A DNA stretch of 64,000 nt, taken from Aporrectodea caliginosa. Taxonomy: Eukaryota > Annelida > Clitellata > Crassiclitellata > Lumbricidae. Each line of letters opens with the position of its first letter. Position 1 is the stretch's first letter. The position numbers were made by a program, and so were the translations under genes. Positions 1-10,211 of this stretch are shown here, in pieces. The notes under the pieces were generated by a model. That model was not told the DNA's origin. It did not search any database and saw nothing but the letters and a program-made list of their open reading frames with translations. The DNA lies in contig JACEVL010000163.1 in assembly GCA_020284085.1 (NCBI GenBank), positions 1,832,761 to 1,896,760 on the forward strand, read 5' to 3'.

Positions 1-25
1 TGCTAAAGAAATTAGACAGAATGAG

Positions 26-2917
26 ATGAACTCTAATGCGTCGAATTCAGTAGTTACAGAATTTGTCCCTGCAAAACCTAAAGCTGAGACAATCGCTGCT
101 GAAACAGTTAATCGCAAGGTTCCACCTACATCTGAAGGGAAAACCAATATCTCTTCGCCTAGTGTACATATAGACAGGCCTCGTCAATACATTAAGATGG
201 GTACCTACAATGGAAAAACTTCTGTGGACGCCTTTCTTCGGAAATTTGAAGTTTGTTCCAAGAACAATGGATGGTCAGATGATGAGAAATTAAACCAGCT
301 TACCTGTGCTTTGTCTGAGCCTGCATCGCAACTTCTTTGGGAGTTTGACTCGAACACAGTTACTACATGGTCTGACTTGGTAAATAAGCTTCGCTTACGC
401 TATGGAAGTTCTGATCAAGCGTCGTTGTATCAAACTCAATTGAATACTCGTCGCCAGAAGGACGGTGAAGATCTAGGATCGCTGGCACAAGACATAAGGA
501 GGCTTATGATTCTTGCCTATCCTGGGCCTACGTCTACTCATAGCGAAACGATAGCCATTCGTTCATTTCTTGACGCTCTACGAGATAAGGAATTAGCGTT
601 GAAACTGCGTGAACGGGAACCAGAAACGTTGGATTCTGCTTATAAACTGGCTTTGAGGTTAGAAGGGTACAGGAAAGCAGAAAGAGAAGAGACAGAACAT
701 TCAGATCGTCGTCCAGGAAGAATTAAAGCTGTGAAAGAAAATGACTTTCCGGTTGAACTAGTTCGTAAACTCTTGAAAGAAGAGTTGGAGCCGCAGAAAC
801 AGAGATTAGAACAATTAGAATATCGTCTGGATAGTGGGAATAACTTCACACCGCAAGCTCCGCCATATCAGAACTTTGTGCGACCTGAGCAATCGTCCCA
901 ATGGAGAAATCAGTGGAATAGGAATGGAATGAATGGAAGATCTCGAAATTATCGTCAGAATGGACCTCGACCGTCTCAGGGCTGTTTTAACTGTGGTCAA
1001 ATCGGACATTTTGCCAGGGTCTGTCCATTGAGACAGAGAGAACAGCCATCTGTAGCTGATGGTTCAAATGAACAGGAACCGAGTGCGCTCCGACATGTGG
1101 TTGGCAGTAACAACGCTTATCTGTCACTCAAGGTTAATGGAAAATCTACCTTCGCTCTGCTTGACACCGGTTCAGAACTTACTCTTGCTCCTGCTTCTCT
1201 GGTTCTTAAGAAGGACATCCGTTCTTCTACCCAGACTCTTCGTGCCGCGAATGGTACAGCTATCCGTGTATTGGGCGAGGCCACTATTAACTGCGAAATA
1301 GGCGGTTATTCATTTGAAGTCTCTTGTTTAATTACCGAACAAATATCTGAATTAATCTTGGGATTGGAATGGCTGGAGAGACAGAATGCTCTTTGGAACT
1401 TTGGTGAACGATGGGTGAAGATACAGAATCATACTTTTCCCATATGCACAAGAAAACGACAAGGAAATTGCAGAAGAATAGTTGTCGCCCAAGATGTGAA
1501 AGTACCTCCACTAAGCGAACTAGACATTAACACTTACGCAGTAGTCTCTCATCTGCGTTCGTCTGATAGTCAATGGGCTACCCAGCCTCAGGTGTTGAGC
1601 TCCGGATTGGTAATTTCAGGTACTTTATTGCCAGGAAGAATCGTCGACTTACCAGTTCGTGTGATGAATCCGACCAGTAAAGAAATCAGGCTAAAGAAGG
1701 GTACTCAATGTATGGCAGAAGAAGTAACAGTAATGGATGTCACCACCGAAGTCGCAGCTGCTTGCGCAAACGTCGTGGAAGGTCAAGGTAAACCAACTCA
1801 AGAAGAAATAAACTCTGTTCTTTCGCCATTATGGTCGGACATTGCCGATGATGTTCCAGCTGGAGTACAGGACAAATTACGGGAGATTATTCTGAATAAC
1901 CAGAAGGCGTTTTCGATGAATGAATGGGATCTTGGTTTTACAGACGTGATTCAACATGAGATAGAAACTGGACAAGAAGCACCTGTAAGGCAGGCCTTAC
2001 GTCGTCAACCGCTCACATTATTGCCGGTCATTGATGAACAGGTTGAAAGCATGCTACACCAACGGTTAATCGAGCCTTCGTCATCTGCTTGGGCCAGTAA
2101 TGTCGTCATGGTGAAGAAATGTTATCATCAAAAAGCCGTACATCCGAAAGTTCGACATAAAATCGACATGCTTGCCAACGTGGTTGCCCATCCCCACGCC
2201 TATGTCCATGTGGTTGCCCAGAATCAGAAAGATTGGGATTTGCATCTTCCCTACGTCCTAGCCGCATACAGAGCCAGCGAAAGTGAAAGCACTGGATTTA
2301 CTCCGAATCGTCTTTTTCTTTCCAGAGAGCTTTGTCTTCCGCTCGATCTTGTTTTAGGCGATATCTCTGTTGCGAATTTGTTGTCTACTACTGATGATTT
2401 TGTGGCCTCTCAAATGATTAAGATGCAGGATAACTTTGGGGTAGCCAGAAAATTCATGCAGCGCCAAGCCACCAGCCGAGCGTTCAGATATGATCTGCGG
2501 GTAAAACCGACCTCGTTTCCTGTAGGTTCCCGAGTATGGTATTTTTACCCGAGGAGACGCACTGGCCTTAAGGATAAGTGGGCTAAGTTTTACACCGGGC
2601 CTTACGAGGTAGTGGAACAGGTCAATTCAGTACTGTACAAGATCCGGAAGTCTGCCCGTTCACAGCCCATGCTGGTTTATATAGATAAGCTTAAGTTGTG
2701 TGAAGGGGAGATGCCACGGGATTCGGAGGAAAGGCCACCTCCAGAGGAGTTCGAACCCCTACCGGATTGGGATTGTGAGGAACCCCGGAACGAATTAGAT
2801 GAGTTGGGAGATAATGGGCCCTCTACACCCATTGCTGATTTCGGTACGACGCATCGAGAAACATTCTCGGACGGAAGGCCTAAGCGCCTCGTCCGAAAGC
2901 CTCTGCGGTATCGCTAA
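26..2917 (+). CDS. Ty3/gypsy Gag-Pol polyprotein with internal in-frame deletion
   Basis: Retrotransposon polyprotein of 963 residues from the first ATG; the frame is open to base 2, so the true N-terminus lies outside the window. Order: Retrotrans_gag-type domain (about aa 58-225), CCHC zinc knuckle starting CFNCGQIGHF (aa ~319-332), aspartic protease with LLDTGSELTLAP (aa ~378), start of reverse transcriptase (about aa 642-698, ending ASNVVMVKK). It then jumps straight into the distal integrase (QKDWDLHLPYVLAAYR, aa ~733) and a GPY/F-like end (TGPYEVVEQVNSVLYKI, aa ~856). The RT palm with YVDD, RNase H and the catalytic integrase core are missing, yet the frame stays open. The element cannot replicate on its own but could still make Gag and protease. 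It lies in the downstream part of host gene A, opposite in orientation. Confidence 0.9.
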   Translation: MNSNASNSVVTEFVPAKPKAETIAAETVNRKVPPTSEGKTNISSPSVHIDRPRQYIKMGTYNGKTSVDAFLRKFEVCSKNNGWSDDEKLNQLTCALSEPASQLLWEFDSNTVTTWSDLVNKLRLRYGSSDQASLYQTQLNTRRQKDGEDLGSLAQDIRRLMILAYPGPTSTHSETIAIRSFLDALRDKELALKLREREPETLDSAYKLALRLEGYRKAEREETEHSDRRPGRIKAVKENDFPVELVRKLLKEELEPQKQRLEQLEYRLDSGNNFTPQAPPYQNFVRPEQSSQWRNQWNRNGMNGRSRNYRQNGPRPSQGCFNCGQIGHFARVCPLRQREQPSVADGSNEQEPSALRHVVGSNNAYLSLKVNGKSTFALLDTGSELTLAPASLVLKKDIRSSTQTLRAANGTAIRVLGEATINCEIGGYSFEVSCLITEQISELILGLEWLERQNALWNFGERWVKIQNHTFPICTRKRQGNCRRIVVAQDVKVPPLSELDINTYAVVSHLRSSDSQWATQPQVLSSGLVISGTLLPGRIVDLPVRVMNPTSKEIRLKKGTQCMAEEVTVMDVTTEVAAACANVVEGQGKPTQEEINSVLSPLWSDIADDVPAGVQDKLREIILNNQKAFSMNEWDLGFTDVIQHEIETGQEAPVRQALRRQPLTLLPVIDEQVESMLHQRLIEPSSSAWASNVVMVKKCYHQKAVHPKVRHKIDMLANVVAHPHAYVHVVAQNQKDWDLHLPYVLAAYRASESESTGFTPNRLFLSRELCLPLDLVLGDISVANLLSTTDDFVASQMIKMQDNFGVARKFMQRQATSRAFRYDLRVKPTSFPVGSRVWYFYPRRRTGLKDKWAKFYTGPYEVVEQVNSVLYKIRKSARSQPMLVYIDKLKLCEGEMPRDSEERPPPEEFEPLPDWDCEEPRNELDELGDNGPSTPIADFGTTHRETFSDGRPKRLVRKPLRYR

Positions 2918-3074
2918 CCCGGCCTCTTGTAAATGATTTAGTTAAGAATTGTTTTCCGTTTTGCTGATTATTCAATTACATAAGGGTTAATTTTGATGCA
3001 TTTCAGATTCCAGCGATAGAGAGTCTTTGACTGTGGCTCAGAACTTTTATTTTGCTGAGTTGGAGAAGGCCCGA

Positions 3075-3821
3075 ATGGAAGCGCCCATAGTAATCTCCTC
3101 TGGTGATTCTTCCCGGATGTCAGATTCCCGGCTAGTGGTCTATCGGGGCGTGAAGTTGGAGGGTCGGAAGGAAAGGTCTCCGGTGGCTGGCCCCAGTAAT
3201 GCCTGCGACTCATCATCCTTAGGAAGCATTTCAGACGCTGCTGATTACCCTCCGATTAACCCGTCCTCACTCCTAATGATTCGCTCCCTCCCTGGAGAGG
3301 TAGAGTGCCCGGGGAACCCGTCCCCGTTGAAAATAAAAGGGATGGCTTGGATGGCTCTCAAGACCCTATACGATTTGGGACGGTTATCTCTCACCGAGGA
3401 TGATGTGCGTGCCATAGCTGACTGCAATCCTACTGTCTACAGGTACTTAGACGTCTTTGGAGTAGCGCTTGCCACGGTACAAACGCTTGCAGGTCTCCCC
3501 ACTCTGCGGGAAACCTTGTCCCGGTGGGCCGAGGAACAACCGCGTATGATCATACCCGACCTGAGTGGTAGCCTGGGATTCAGCCATGGGTTGAGGCCAT
3601 GGGAAGAGACGCCATGGTGGAATTTTGACACCTGGGTGCTGCTGATGGAAATAATCCCTAAATTCCTCGCACTAGACCCCGCAGTGTCTGAGGAGGAGTT
3701 TCTCCAGAGCTTGCACTCGGAGAACGAGCAAGCGACTCCTAGTCAATGGAGAGTTCTGGTAATGGTGACCTCCCTCTTCGCTGTGAAAAAGGCTCCATGG
3801 TTTTGGCCGTTCCTTCTGTGA
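3075..3821 (+). CDS. unassigned ORF downstream of pol (retroelement accessory ORF)
   Basis: A 248-residue ORF beginning MEAPIVISSGDSS and ending WFWPFLL. The open frame reaches back to about 3027 through a TTG, and a splice-acceptor-like TTTCAG precedes it at 3001-3006, so it could also be a spliced exon. It follows the pol stop by about 160 bases on the same strand, the position of env or accessory genes in LTR elements. No signal peptide, zinc finger or convincing membrane segment is visible. It has a Ser/Pro-rich N-terminal third and a probably helical, Trp-rich C-terminal part (WAEEQPRMIIPDL, ETPWWNFDTWVLLMEIIP). I do not recognise the family. Open length and position argue that it belongs to the element and not to the host. 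Confidence 0.55.
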   Translation: MEAPIVISSGDSSRMSDSRLVVYRGVKLEGRKERSPVAGPSNACDSSSLGSISDAADYPPINPSSLLMIRSLPGEVECPGNPSPLKIKGMAWMALKTLYDLGRLSLTEDDVRAIADCNPTVYRYLDVFGVALATVQTLAGLPTLRETLSRWAEEQPRMIIPDLSGSLGFSHGLRPWEETPWWNFDTWVLLMEIIPKFLALDPAVSEEEFLQSLHSENEQATPSQWRVLVMVTSLFAVKKAPWFWPFLL

Positions 3822-5038
3822 ATGTGTTACGAAACAAGGAAATGTTTCACCTGTTTCGGTTTTAACAGTTATATTATGCATAACTTACGGGTGTTTGATT
3901 TGTAAACAACCAAATATGTTGATCTCATAGGAGAAGCCTGATAACAGCTGAAGCTGTCTAATTTGTTCAGTTTACGTTCGTGATTTTGTATTTTCGGAAA
4001 TGTTCACCTTATCTTTAAGGACCGCTGTAAATGGTCCAGCATCGAGCACTTAAGGGTTGGACTTCGTAAATAATGGTTCGTCGATTGTTTAATACCAATT
4101 TAACCATAAAACCTGGAGATCACTTGCTTAGTTTAGTAACAAATTTTCACCCCTGGGTAAAAATTTAAGCTAGGTGGGTGAGGGTGTGGCGAACGTGAAA
4201 TTCGCCAGAGTTATTTACTCTAAAGTTTTTAGTCTATTCCTCCTGAGCTGGCCTACAGCCTAACTATTAATAGCTACGGATAGAACCACCCTTGGGATTG
4301 GTTGGAATAAGTTGAGTCGAACGTTTACCGCTCGAATTAATTCTTACATGAGTCCTGGTTGGTTGCCGAGATCTCGTGGCCGAGATCTCGCCGCCGTGCG
4401 TGTGGACCCCTGAAGGCACGCTGCTTTTCTGCGCAGTTGGAAGTAAAATGGCGGATTCAGGTTGTTAAGGGTTTTGTGCCTGAAGTCTTTTGATCTTTTA
4501 AGGGTTGTCTTTTGATTTGGAGGCGGTTTAATTCGATAATTTTTACGGGGAATTTGGTCCGGTACCTCCGGTGCAAGTTTGGTGATTTTCCGTGGAGTTT
4601 TGGTATCGAATTGAAGCCTTTTCCTTCTCTTGTTTCGGTGTCGATGTCCCTGGGTGGACTTACTATACAGTGGAAAATTTCAACAGTTGATTACTGTTCG
4701 ATGATCAGGAAAGGCCTTGGCCTGTGGGAAGTTATCAGTTTGTAATTCAGGGAGTACAAGTTTTCCTATCTATAGAATAATACTGATCTCCAGATTTCTT
4801 AACACGTGATCGTACATGTTAAACTATAAAGTTTCTGTTCTTTAGTACACAAAACCTTAGTGTACACTCGAGAATCTCTGTCAGGCCGATAGTTGATAAG
4901 GTAGTGAGTTTTGTTAATTGTATCCGATTAAGACAATAGGAACTTTGCGTCGTTAGATTAGTGAGAACTCTTTAAACACTTTGTTTTCAAATTCAGTTCT
5001 GTTCACCTTTAATTTGTCTAAAATAAAAAGACAAGGAA
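3822..5038 (+). other. retroelement non-coding stretch, possible LTR
   Basis: No credible ORF. A purine-rich run (AGGTGGGTGAGGG, about 4172-4184) is followed by TGTGGCGAACG. This fits a polypurine tract next to the TG start of a 3' LTR, and a gag-like ORF begins about 850 bases further on. No second LTR copy exists in the window to test this. Confidence 0.3.
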
Positions 5039-5520
5039 ATGTCTGAATCACAAGATGCAAGTGTGGTTGGTAATGAAACTTTAGAATTAGACTCAAATCA
5101 CGAAAGTCACAGTCAAGATAATGAACCAATGATAGATTCGCTAGAGGGAGCCAATGAAGCTCTGCGCCAGAAAGGAGTAGAAGAACTTCTAGGAACGCTT
5201 CTAGAGCGCCAACACGCTGTCGAGCATCTGCTGAGCCAAATCCTACAACAACAGAAACAAACAATTGATAATGAGATCAACAGAACAGAAAGGTCTGGTC
5301 AGGCAGTCACAAATCAAACTGTCGGTGGAAATGAGAACCCAGCTAGCATTTATGCTACAGCCTCAGATCGAGCAGCTAGGGACATATCTGCGGCCCAATC
5401 CTTGGTACAATTGAGAGACCCTGGTGGTTTTATGTTAGCAAGACCTTCGGTGGATTTGAACCCGAGACTTTATTATCAGACCCGGATTGACGAATTTCCC
5501 CGACAGTGCGCGCGTTCGGT
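5039..5520 (+). pseudogene. 5' part of a second gag-like ORF, truncated
   Basis: The ORF starts MSESQDASVVGNETLELDS, is acidic, then has a Leu/Gln coiled-coil-like segment (LLERQHAVEHLLSQILQQQ). It loses Gag-like character around base 5520, although the frame stays open to 5644. It has no capsid domain or zinc knuckle. Placed just downstream of the presumed LTR, it is best read as the N-terminal part of a Gag whose remainder was deleted. Its right end is almost in contact with the IPT exon of host gene A (5665-5848, opposite strand). Confidence 0.5.
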
Positions 5521-5664
5521 AGAGGGCGCCACGCACGCTTCAGTGCTACACATGTGCACATTCAATTATGAAAATAATGTGTTACAGTACTTAACTGTAC
5601 TTAAAATCTGGATTTCGAACTCTTTCTTACGAATTCAGCTGTAGCCTATTCGGTCAATACTTAC

Positions 5665-5848
5665 GTCAGATTCGGAATTACGTATGCATATAGTGAAGGC
5701 ATGGCGCTGGATGTCGTGTCAACGAGGTAGGCACCGAGGGGTTCGAAAACGTTCATTTCTTGTCCTCTGATGGTGACCATTGCACCGCCTGCGATGATTC
5801 CCGAAGTAGGAGATATTCCCCCATTGACTATGGGCTTCGTAATTAATT
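5665..5848 (-). CDS. gene A exon: start of first IPT/TIG domain
   Basis: Minus-strand exon bounded by acceptor GACAG and donor GTAAGT. The translation contains NGGISPTSGIIAGGAMVTI followed by RGQEMNVFEPLGAYLVD, the typical start of an IPT/TIG fold (SPTSG..AGG..VTI.G). It begins with two bases of a split codon and ends with two, exactly like its paralogue at 55531-55702 in gene B (ITPTSGILAGGANLTIHG). It completes the codon left by the EGF exon at 6440-6577. The next exon of gene A must lie further left; none is visible in bases 1-5664, which are retroelement. Confidence 0.85.
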
Positions 5849-6439
5849 CTGTCAATTCGAATCATATTCACGTACGTAATGTAAGAAAAAAGATTACAAA
5901 ATTCTGATTATGTACAGCTAATAAAAATGTATACACTGAAAGTTACAATGGATTTCTGTAGCGTAATATCCAATGTCTGTTGTGCACTGCTAATTATTAA
6001 ACAGTTGCGCATATAAAAATTGAATGCGAGCACTCTGCCTTTAACAATGTACATCCTCTATTTGTAATTGTAAATAGTAACTGATATAGCGCCTCTTCAT
6101 GGAAAATAATAAGAATCAAAATAATAATACCGTAATAATCCTTTCTTTAGCCTGAACATTTATAGGCCTACGCCGCATAGTGTAGGCCTATACGCATTAG
6201 TGGTCCTAGAGGAAATGTGCAGACATACGTATTTGAACTGTTTCTAATTCTGTGAATAATTAGTCCATCTGTGATCCAATGATGTGCGTTGAAATGCAGA
6301 TCGTCTTCACTCACGAATACACAGTTTTATATAGCTTTCTTTAGGATTTGAAAGACATATTAAATTAAGCGATCATGACTTTATATTTTATACTGCTATG
6401 ACAACCAAAATAATGTGCAGGCTGTCAAGTATAGCTCAC
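5849..6439 (-). other. gene A intron
   Basis: AT-rich intron between the EGF exon and the IPT exon. It contains TAGGCCTA motifs near 6165-6190 and no further coding signal that I can see. Confidence 0.7.
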
Positions 6440-6577
6440 CGGTTTCGCAGTGCAGTCCGACATATTGTTTGCCATCGAGAACAGGACAGAGGCAATAGTA
6501 GCGATTTAGTACGTTCTGATTTACGCACTTTCCGCCATTTTGACAAGGTTGGGTTTCCTTAGCACAGATATTGGTCG
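6440..6577 (-). CDS. gene A exon: EGF-like domain
   Basis: Acceptor TTGCAG and donor GTGAGC bound a 138-base exon. The translation carries six cysteines in EGF spacing, with PCQNGGKCVNQ and RYYCLCPVL. It enters with two bases of a split codon and leaves with one, which the IPT exon at 5848 completes. The paralogous gene B exon (57317-57460) has the same phases and the same Gly-Gly and Tyr-Tyr-Cys positions. Extracellular; EGF repeats usually mediate protein contacts. Confidence 0.85.
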
Positions 6578-6622
6578 CTGCAAGAAAAAGTCGAAGCCAC
6601 TGATGTGATAGAAACACACATA

Positions 6623-7223
6623 CACGGTGGTTCAATAAAAAGTAAGCCAAACTTTGTATTTCGTAAAGTACTTCTAACATGAAAACAGTATTTAATATTT
6701 TAGTGAAGAAACTCTCAGTAGTATGGTTTGATTATTTAATTAAAGAAGATGTTCAAAATGTCCTCCTTCTGCTTGTACGCAAGCCTGGAGGCGCTGGCAC
6801 CATTGGGCAACAGCATCGTCGATTATCCTCTGATCCAGACCATCCCACACTTCAAACAAGCGTTGCTTCAGATCGTTTACATCATGGATTGCTGTCTGGT
6901 TGACTCGCTCTTGCATAACGCTCCACACTTTATAGTCGACAGGATTTAGATCTTGACTGTTCGAGGCCATAATGTTCTAGAAATGAAGTCTGCATGGTGT
7001 CTCTCTTGTTAGCGTTTCGATGGTTTCCCTGGCTCTGTGGGCTGGGGTACGGTCTTGTTGAAAAACAAAACAGCCTTCTGGGGCTAGATTTCTGATAACA
7101 GGTAGAAGATGTTGTGACAGCAGAACGTCGCGATAATAGGCTCCGTTAATTTTTACTCCAGGATCAATGAAGACCAAATGGGAACGACCAAGCGTTTGGC
7201 CTACTTTTTATTGAACCACCGTG
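6623..7223 (-). mobile_element. Tc1/mariner-type element, internally deleted, 601 bp
   Basis: The terminal inverted repeats begin CACGGTGGTTCAATAAAAAG and match over about 30 bases at both ends. Each end is flanked by TA (6621-6622 and 7224-7225), the target duplication of this superfamily. Only the C-terminal transposase half remains. The insertion sits 45 bases upstream of the acceptor of the gene A EGF exon. Confidence 0.9.
6740..7177 (-). pseudogene. Tc1/mariner transposase, C-terminal remnant
   Basis: Two reading-frame pieces on the minus strand. The upper piece (7177-6977) includes CFVFQQDRTPAHRA, holding the second catalytic aspartate. The lower piece (6970-6740) includes NSQDLNPVDYKVW, the third catalytic position in the D-NPxDY context. 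At least two frame breaks separate them, and the DNA-binding N-terminus and first aspartate are missing. Inactive; it could only be mobilised in trans through its TIRs. Confidence 0.88.
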
Positions 7224-7225
7224 TA

Positions 7226-8159
7226 TATAGACATATTCAGGTGGATCTGTGTTAGAGATGGGCGCACTTTCCATGGGCGTCGAGAGCCAAATCGGGCCCC
7301 GGAGCAGACATCCATCAGGGCCCCTCGTTTTTATTATTAAGCCCAAGTCTGGTGTAAGCCTGAAAAGGCTATCAAACTACATAATTATAACAAATAATAA
7401 AAAGGGTAGGATAATAACAATAATAACAGGGCTTTTTAGTGTGCAGTTCTACACAAAAAGGGCAGTTCTAAATGAATTTGTGCAGCTGTAGAAGCATTTT
7501 TGTGCAGTTAAACACTAGTTTTAAAATGTTCATTTTCATCCGATTTTGAATAATTCACTATGGGTTTTTAAGGGGTTAACTTTGCAGTTCTAAAAATTCC
7601 TTTTAAAAGCCCTGAATAATAATAATAGTAAAAGTAAATGTGAAAATCAATTTCTGGTTTAAAAAGTCCATCTATGACTCTAATTATAAAGAAATTTACA
7701 GAAATTTAATATGAAAATGTGATTATGTGAATGTGATAAATGATTTTTTAAATGACATTTATCGCATTAATATGATATCCAATTTCAAGAGGTGAGGATA
7801 CGTCAATTGCTGCGTTGCATTGTCTACATGGACTACGTCAACAACTCGCTACATCCTACCATGATCAACTCCGCGTAAATGTACTATCATACTAGCAACG
7901 ATATTGTCAGCTTGATTTGCTGCATCATTCGCTTTTGATTAAATTGAAAATGCAAGGCTCTGAAGGATTGTTTTTCTCTCGTTTGCATTCCTGACTTTCA
8001 CCAATCTTTCTTTCCTTTATTGAGCTCCAGATTTCTGATGGTTATTCATCTTCTAATTCGTTATCAACTTAATGGAATTAGGCCTATATTATAATAACAA
8101 AAATTGGTAATTTGATATCAATCATTTATTGTGATAAATTATTGTAATGATTTATAAAA
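7226..8159. other. gene A intron, no gene seen
   Basis: AT-rich non-coding DNA with a short GC-rich patch near 7290-7325 (GGGCCCC-type text that recurs near 10350 and 27950). No supported ORF or RNA gene. Confidence 0.6.
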
Positions 8160-9016
8160 CCATTACGTAGGCTATTTTTAGCATTACTTGTGTCTGTCCC
8201 CTGAGACCCCTAGCGGTAAGAAAGTTGTGTGCTGCCGAAACGATGGTGTTTCATGCTTGGCCTCGGCAGTTGTACCGTTGATAGCTTTATTATTGGAATT
8301 TTCCATCAGCCACTGATCACGTGCTGCGCACGCCTGTTGCAGCCGCTGAACCCCTGACTCACCCCTACGTCATCGATTTCCACAACAATTTCGTGTCCAT
8401 ATAAGGTTAGAATTTGGAGGCTGGTTCCTGATTGGTTAAAGCACTGATCAAGAGACCTTGCTGCCTTCTAAGTTGGTCACTCGTTCAGGTGGTCGGATCC
8501 TATCATGTTGGATTACCATGGGGTCTTCGTCGAGTCGTCCAGGAAATCAGATCTTCTTGAGTCCCCGTTTTCCACATGGAGTCCTAGATTTAGATAAGGA
8601 ATCGAGAAACGAAAAAGTCAGTCTCTTCCTACGATCTGAATTGTCCCCTTTAGCGGTTTAAGATTAGGAAAGAATACGCTTGGATTATCGCGTGTCTGTA
8701 TTAGCGAAATGCGAGAAAAGTCTGCTCGTAACGGCAAATAAATGTAGATCCGCCTCGCTAGATTCCGTCGTATTCACTGGATTATTCTCTTTCGTCGTCT
8801 CCTCTTATTCGCTGGATTATCTTTTGCCTTGTTTTAAAAAGATGGGTAAATAGTCATCTTTTATTTCGGTTTGGCTGTCATTGCAAGTTCGCTGCCATTG
8901 GAATTGTTAAGTTAAATGTTTTGTTTGATGTAAATTGACTGATTTCAATTGCCATTAATTGTATAATTGCCGTTAATAATTTTGATGCAGAATCTTTAAT
9001 AATATTTTAAGTTGCT
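8160..9016 (+). other. retroelement leader or LTR-like region
   Basis: Non-coding stretch directly upstream of the ORF at 9017, with a TATA-like CATATAAGG near 8398. It probably belongs to the same degenerate retroelement, but I found no second copy that would prove an LTR. Confidence 0.3.
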
Positions 9017-9796
9017 ATGTCTCGTGAATCTTTGCACTCATTAGATGTAGGTGAGCAAGGTGATGTTAAACCCCTTTCTCCGGAGTTTACTCAAACCTCG
9101 ATTCTTGAACGTGTGTTGGAAGGTCTAGAAAGACGACTAAATGACCGACTCACTGATGGACAAGACAAGATGGATAGGAGATTCAGGGACATTGCTGAAG
9201 GACAGCACAGTGTAGAAAGAAGGTTAGCTGACAGGCTAACTGAAATGACAAGTAACCAGTCGGACTTAAGACAGAGAGTAGGGGATCTGTTCGAAGGACA
9301 ATCTGAATTGTCTAGATCCCACTCTGAAATGCAAAGAGACCAGAGAAGTCTGTTGAATAGAATAGAATTCTTAGAATCAGATAGACAAGTAAGTAAGGAA
9401 GTGAGTACCACCACGAACCCTGACTTTTCGGAACCTCAACCGGAAGTTGCCGAACTCCCTTCCGCCGCAGCCTTACCCTTGGAAACCTTCGTCAAGAAAC
9501 CAATAATAGAAGAATCGGATGGATTTGAACCCGAAACCCTAGGCCCACGCAGGAGCACTAGATTAAAGGACCGGCCACAGCCTGATTACCGTTTCCCTGT
9601 GAAACCTGGATTTGGAAAGGAAATTGGTGCCAGACCTAAAGACTACTCTACATTGTCGAACATCAACAGAACTAAAATCTCACTTCAAAACGTTACCTCT
9701 CCTTTACATAAACCGCCTGTAGTAGCGCACAGTCGGGGAGGAGATGGGGAACATCACATTATACCCAGCTGTAAGTTAAAGTATTATTTATTTTGA
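9017..9796 (+). CDS. retroelement-derived coiled-coil ORF, internally deleted
   Basis: A 259-residue ORF beginning MSRESLHSLDVGEQGDV. Residues ~30-125 form a charged heptad-like coiled coil with internal repeats (DRLTDGQDKMDRRFRDIAEG, then RRLADRLTEMTSNQSD). The C-terminal third contains GPRRSTRLKDRPQPDYRF, an ending seen at the C-terminus of many LTR-element Pol proteins. The simplest reading is an N-terminal Gag segment joined by deletion to a Pol tail. The architecture parallels the gag-like start at 5039. No zinc knuckle, protease or RT. Confidence 0.55.
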   Translation: MSRESLHSLDVGEQGDVKPLSPEFTQTSILERVLEGLERRLNDRLTDGQDKMDRRFRDIAEGQHSVERRLADRLTEMTSNQSDLRQRVGDLFEGQSELSRSHSEMQRDQRSLLNRIEFLESDRQVSKEVSTTTNPDFSEPQPEVAELPSAAALPLETFVKKPIIEESDGFEPETLGPRRSTRLKDRPQPDYRFPVKPGFGKEIGARPKDYSTLSNINRTKISLQNVTSPLHKPPVVAHSRGGDGEHHIIPSCKLKYYLF

Positions 9797-9810
9797 CAAT
9801 AACTCAAATT

Positions 9811-10211
9811 TCAATTCAGAAATTCACATCCAGTACAAATTTTATGTCTCCCAGAAAACGTATAATCAATTCTAGGCCGACTGCTGATAAATCTCAAAAT
9901 AGGACTATAACGTGTTGTGGCCGAGAACTTTGCATTATACACCCCGTAATGCAAAGTTCTTGGCCACGCATACGATTCTGGTGGAGTATAGAATTCAGTC
10001 AGAAATCGAAATTTGTCTGCATCAGTTAAGTTTGCATCAGCAGCTATACCGGTAGTCCAAAACCATTCTGATGAGTGATGACTGTTACTGTGCTCACTCC
10101 TAAATCCTCTGACTGAGCAACTGAGACTGTTAAGTTTCACAGTTATTAAATCGTTTTCGTTAACAACAATGCTAACCTTTTCAGTCCGATTTCCACCGTC
10201 ACATTCGTTAT
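9811..10211 (-). CDS. unassigned minus-strand ORF, ~133 codons
   Basis: Open minus-strand frame with protein-like composition: NNECDGGNRTEKVSIVV at the start, SSEWFWTTGIAADANL and TEFYTPPESYAWPRTLHYG in the middle, HKICTGCEFLN at the end. It has four cysteines and an N-glycosylation motif, and no membrane segment. It lies between two gene A exons whose phases already fit each other, so it is not needed in that transcript. It may be an alternative exon, an independent gene, or part of a mobile element. The plus-strand text near 10226-10247 (AAAGAAATTAGACAGA) also occurs at the window start in gag, which favours a mobile-element context. Family not recognised. Confidence 0.3.
9917..9967. repeat. 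21-bp inverted repeat with 9-base loop
   Basis: Arms GTGGCCGAGAACTTTGCATT and its reverse complement (9917-9937 and 9947-9967) pair over 21 positions with one mismatch, around a loop of nine bases. It lies inside the minus-strand ORF at 9811-10211. Confidence 0.85.

Noticed and set aside
9091..9414. 107-codon minus-strand ORF
   Set aside because: Antisense of the coiled-coil ORF at 9017-9796.
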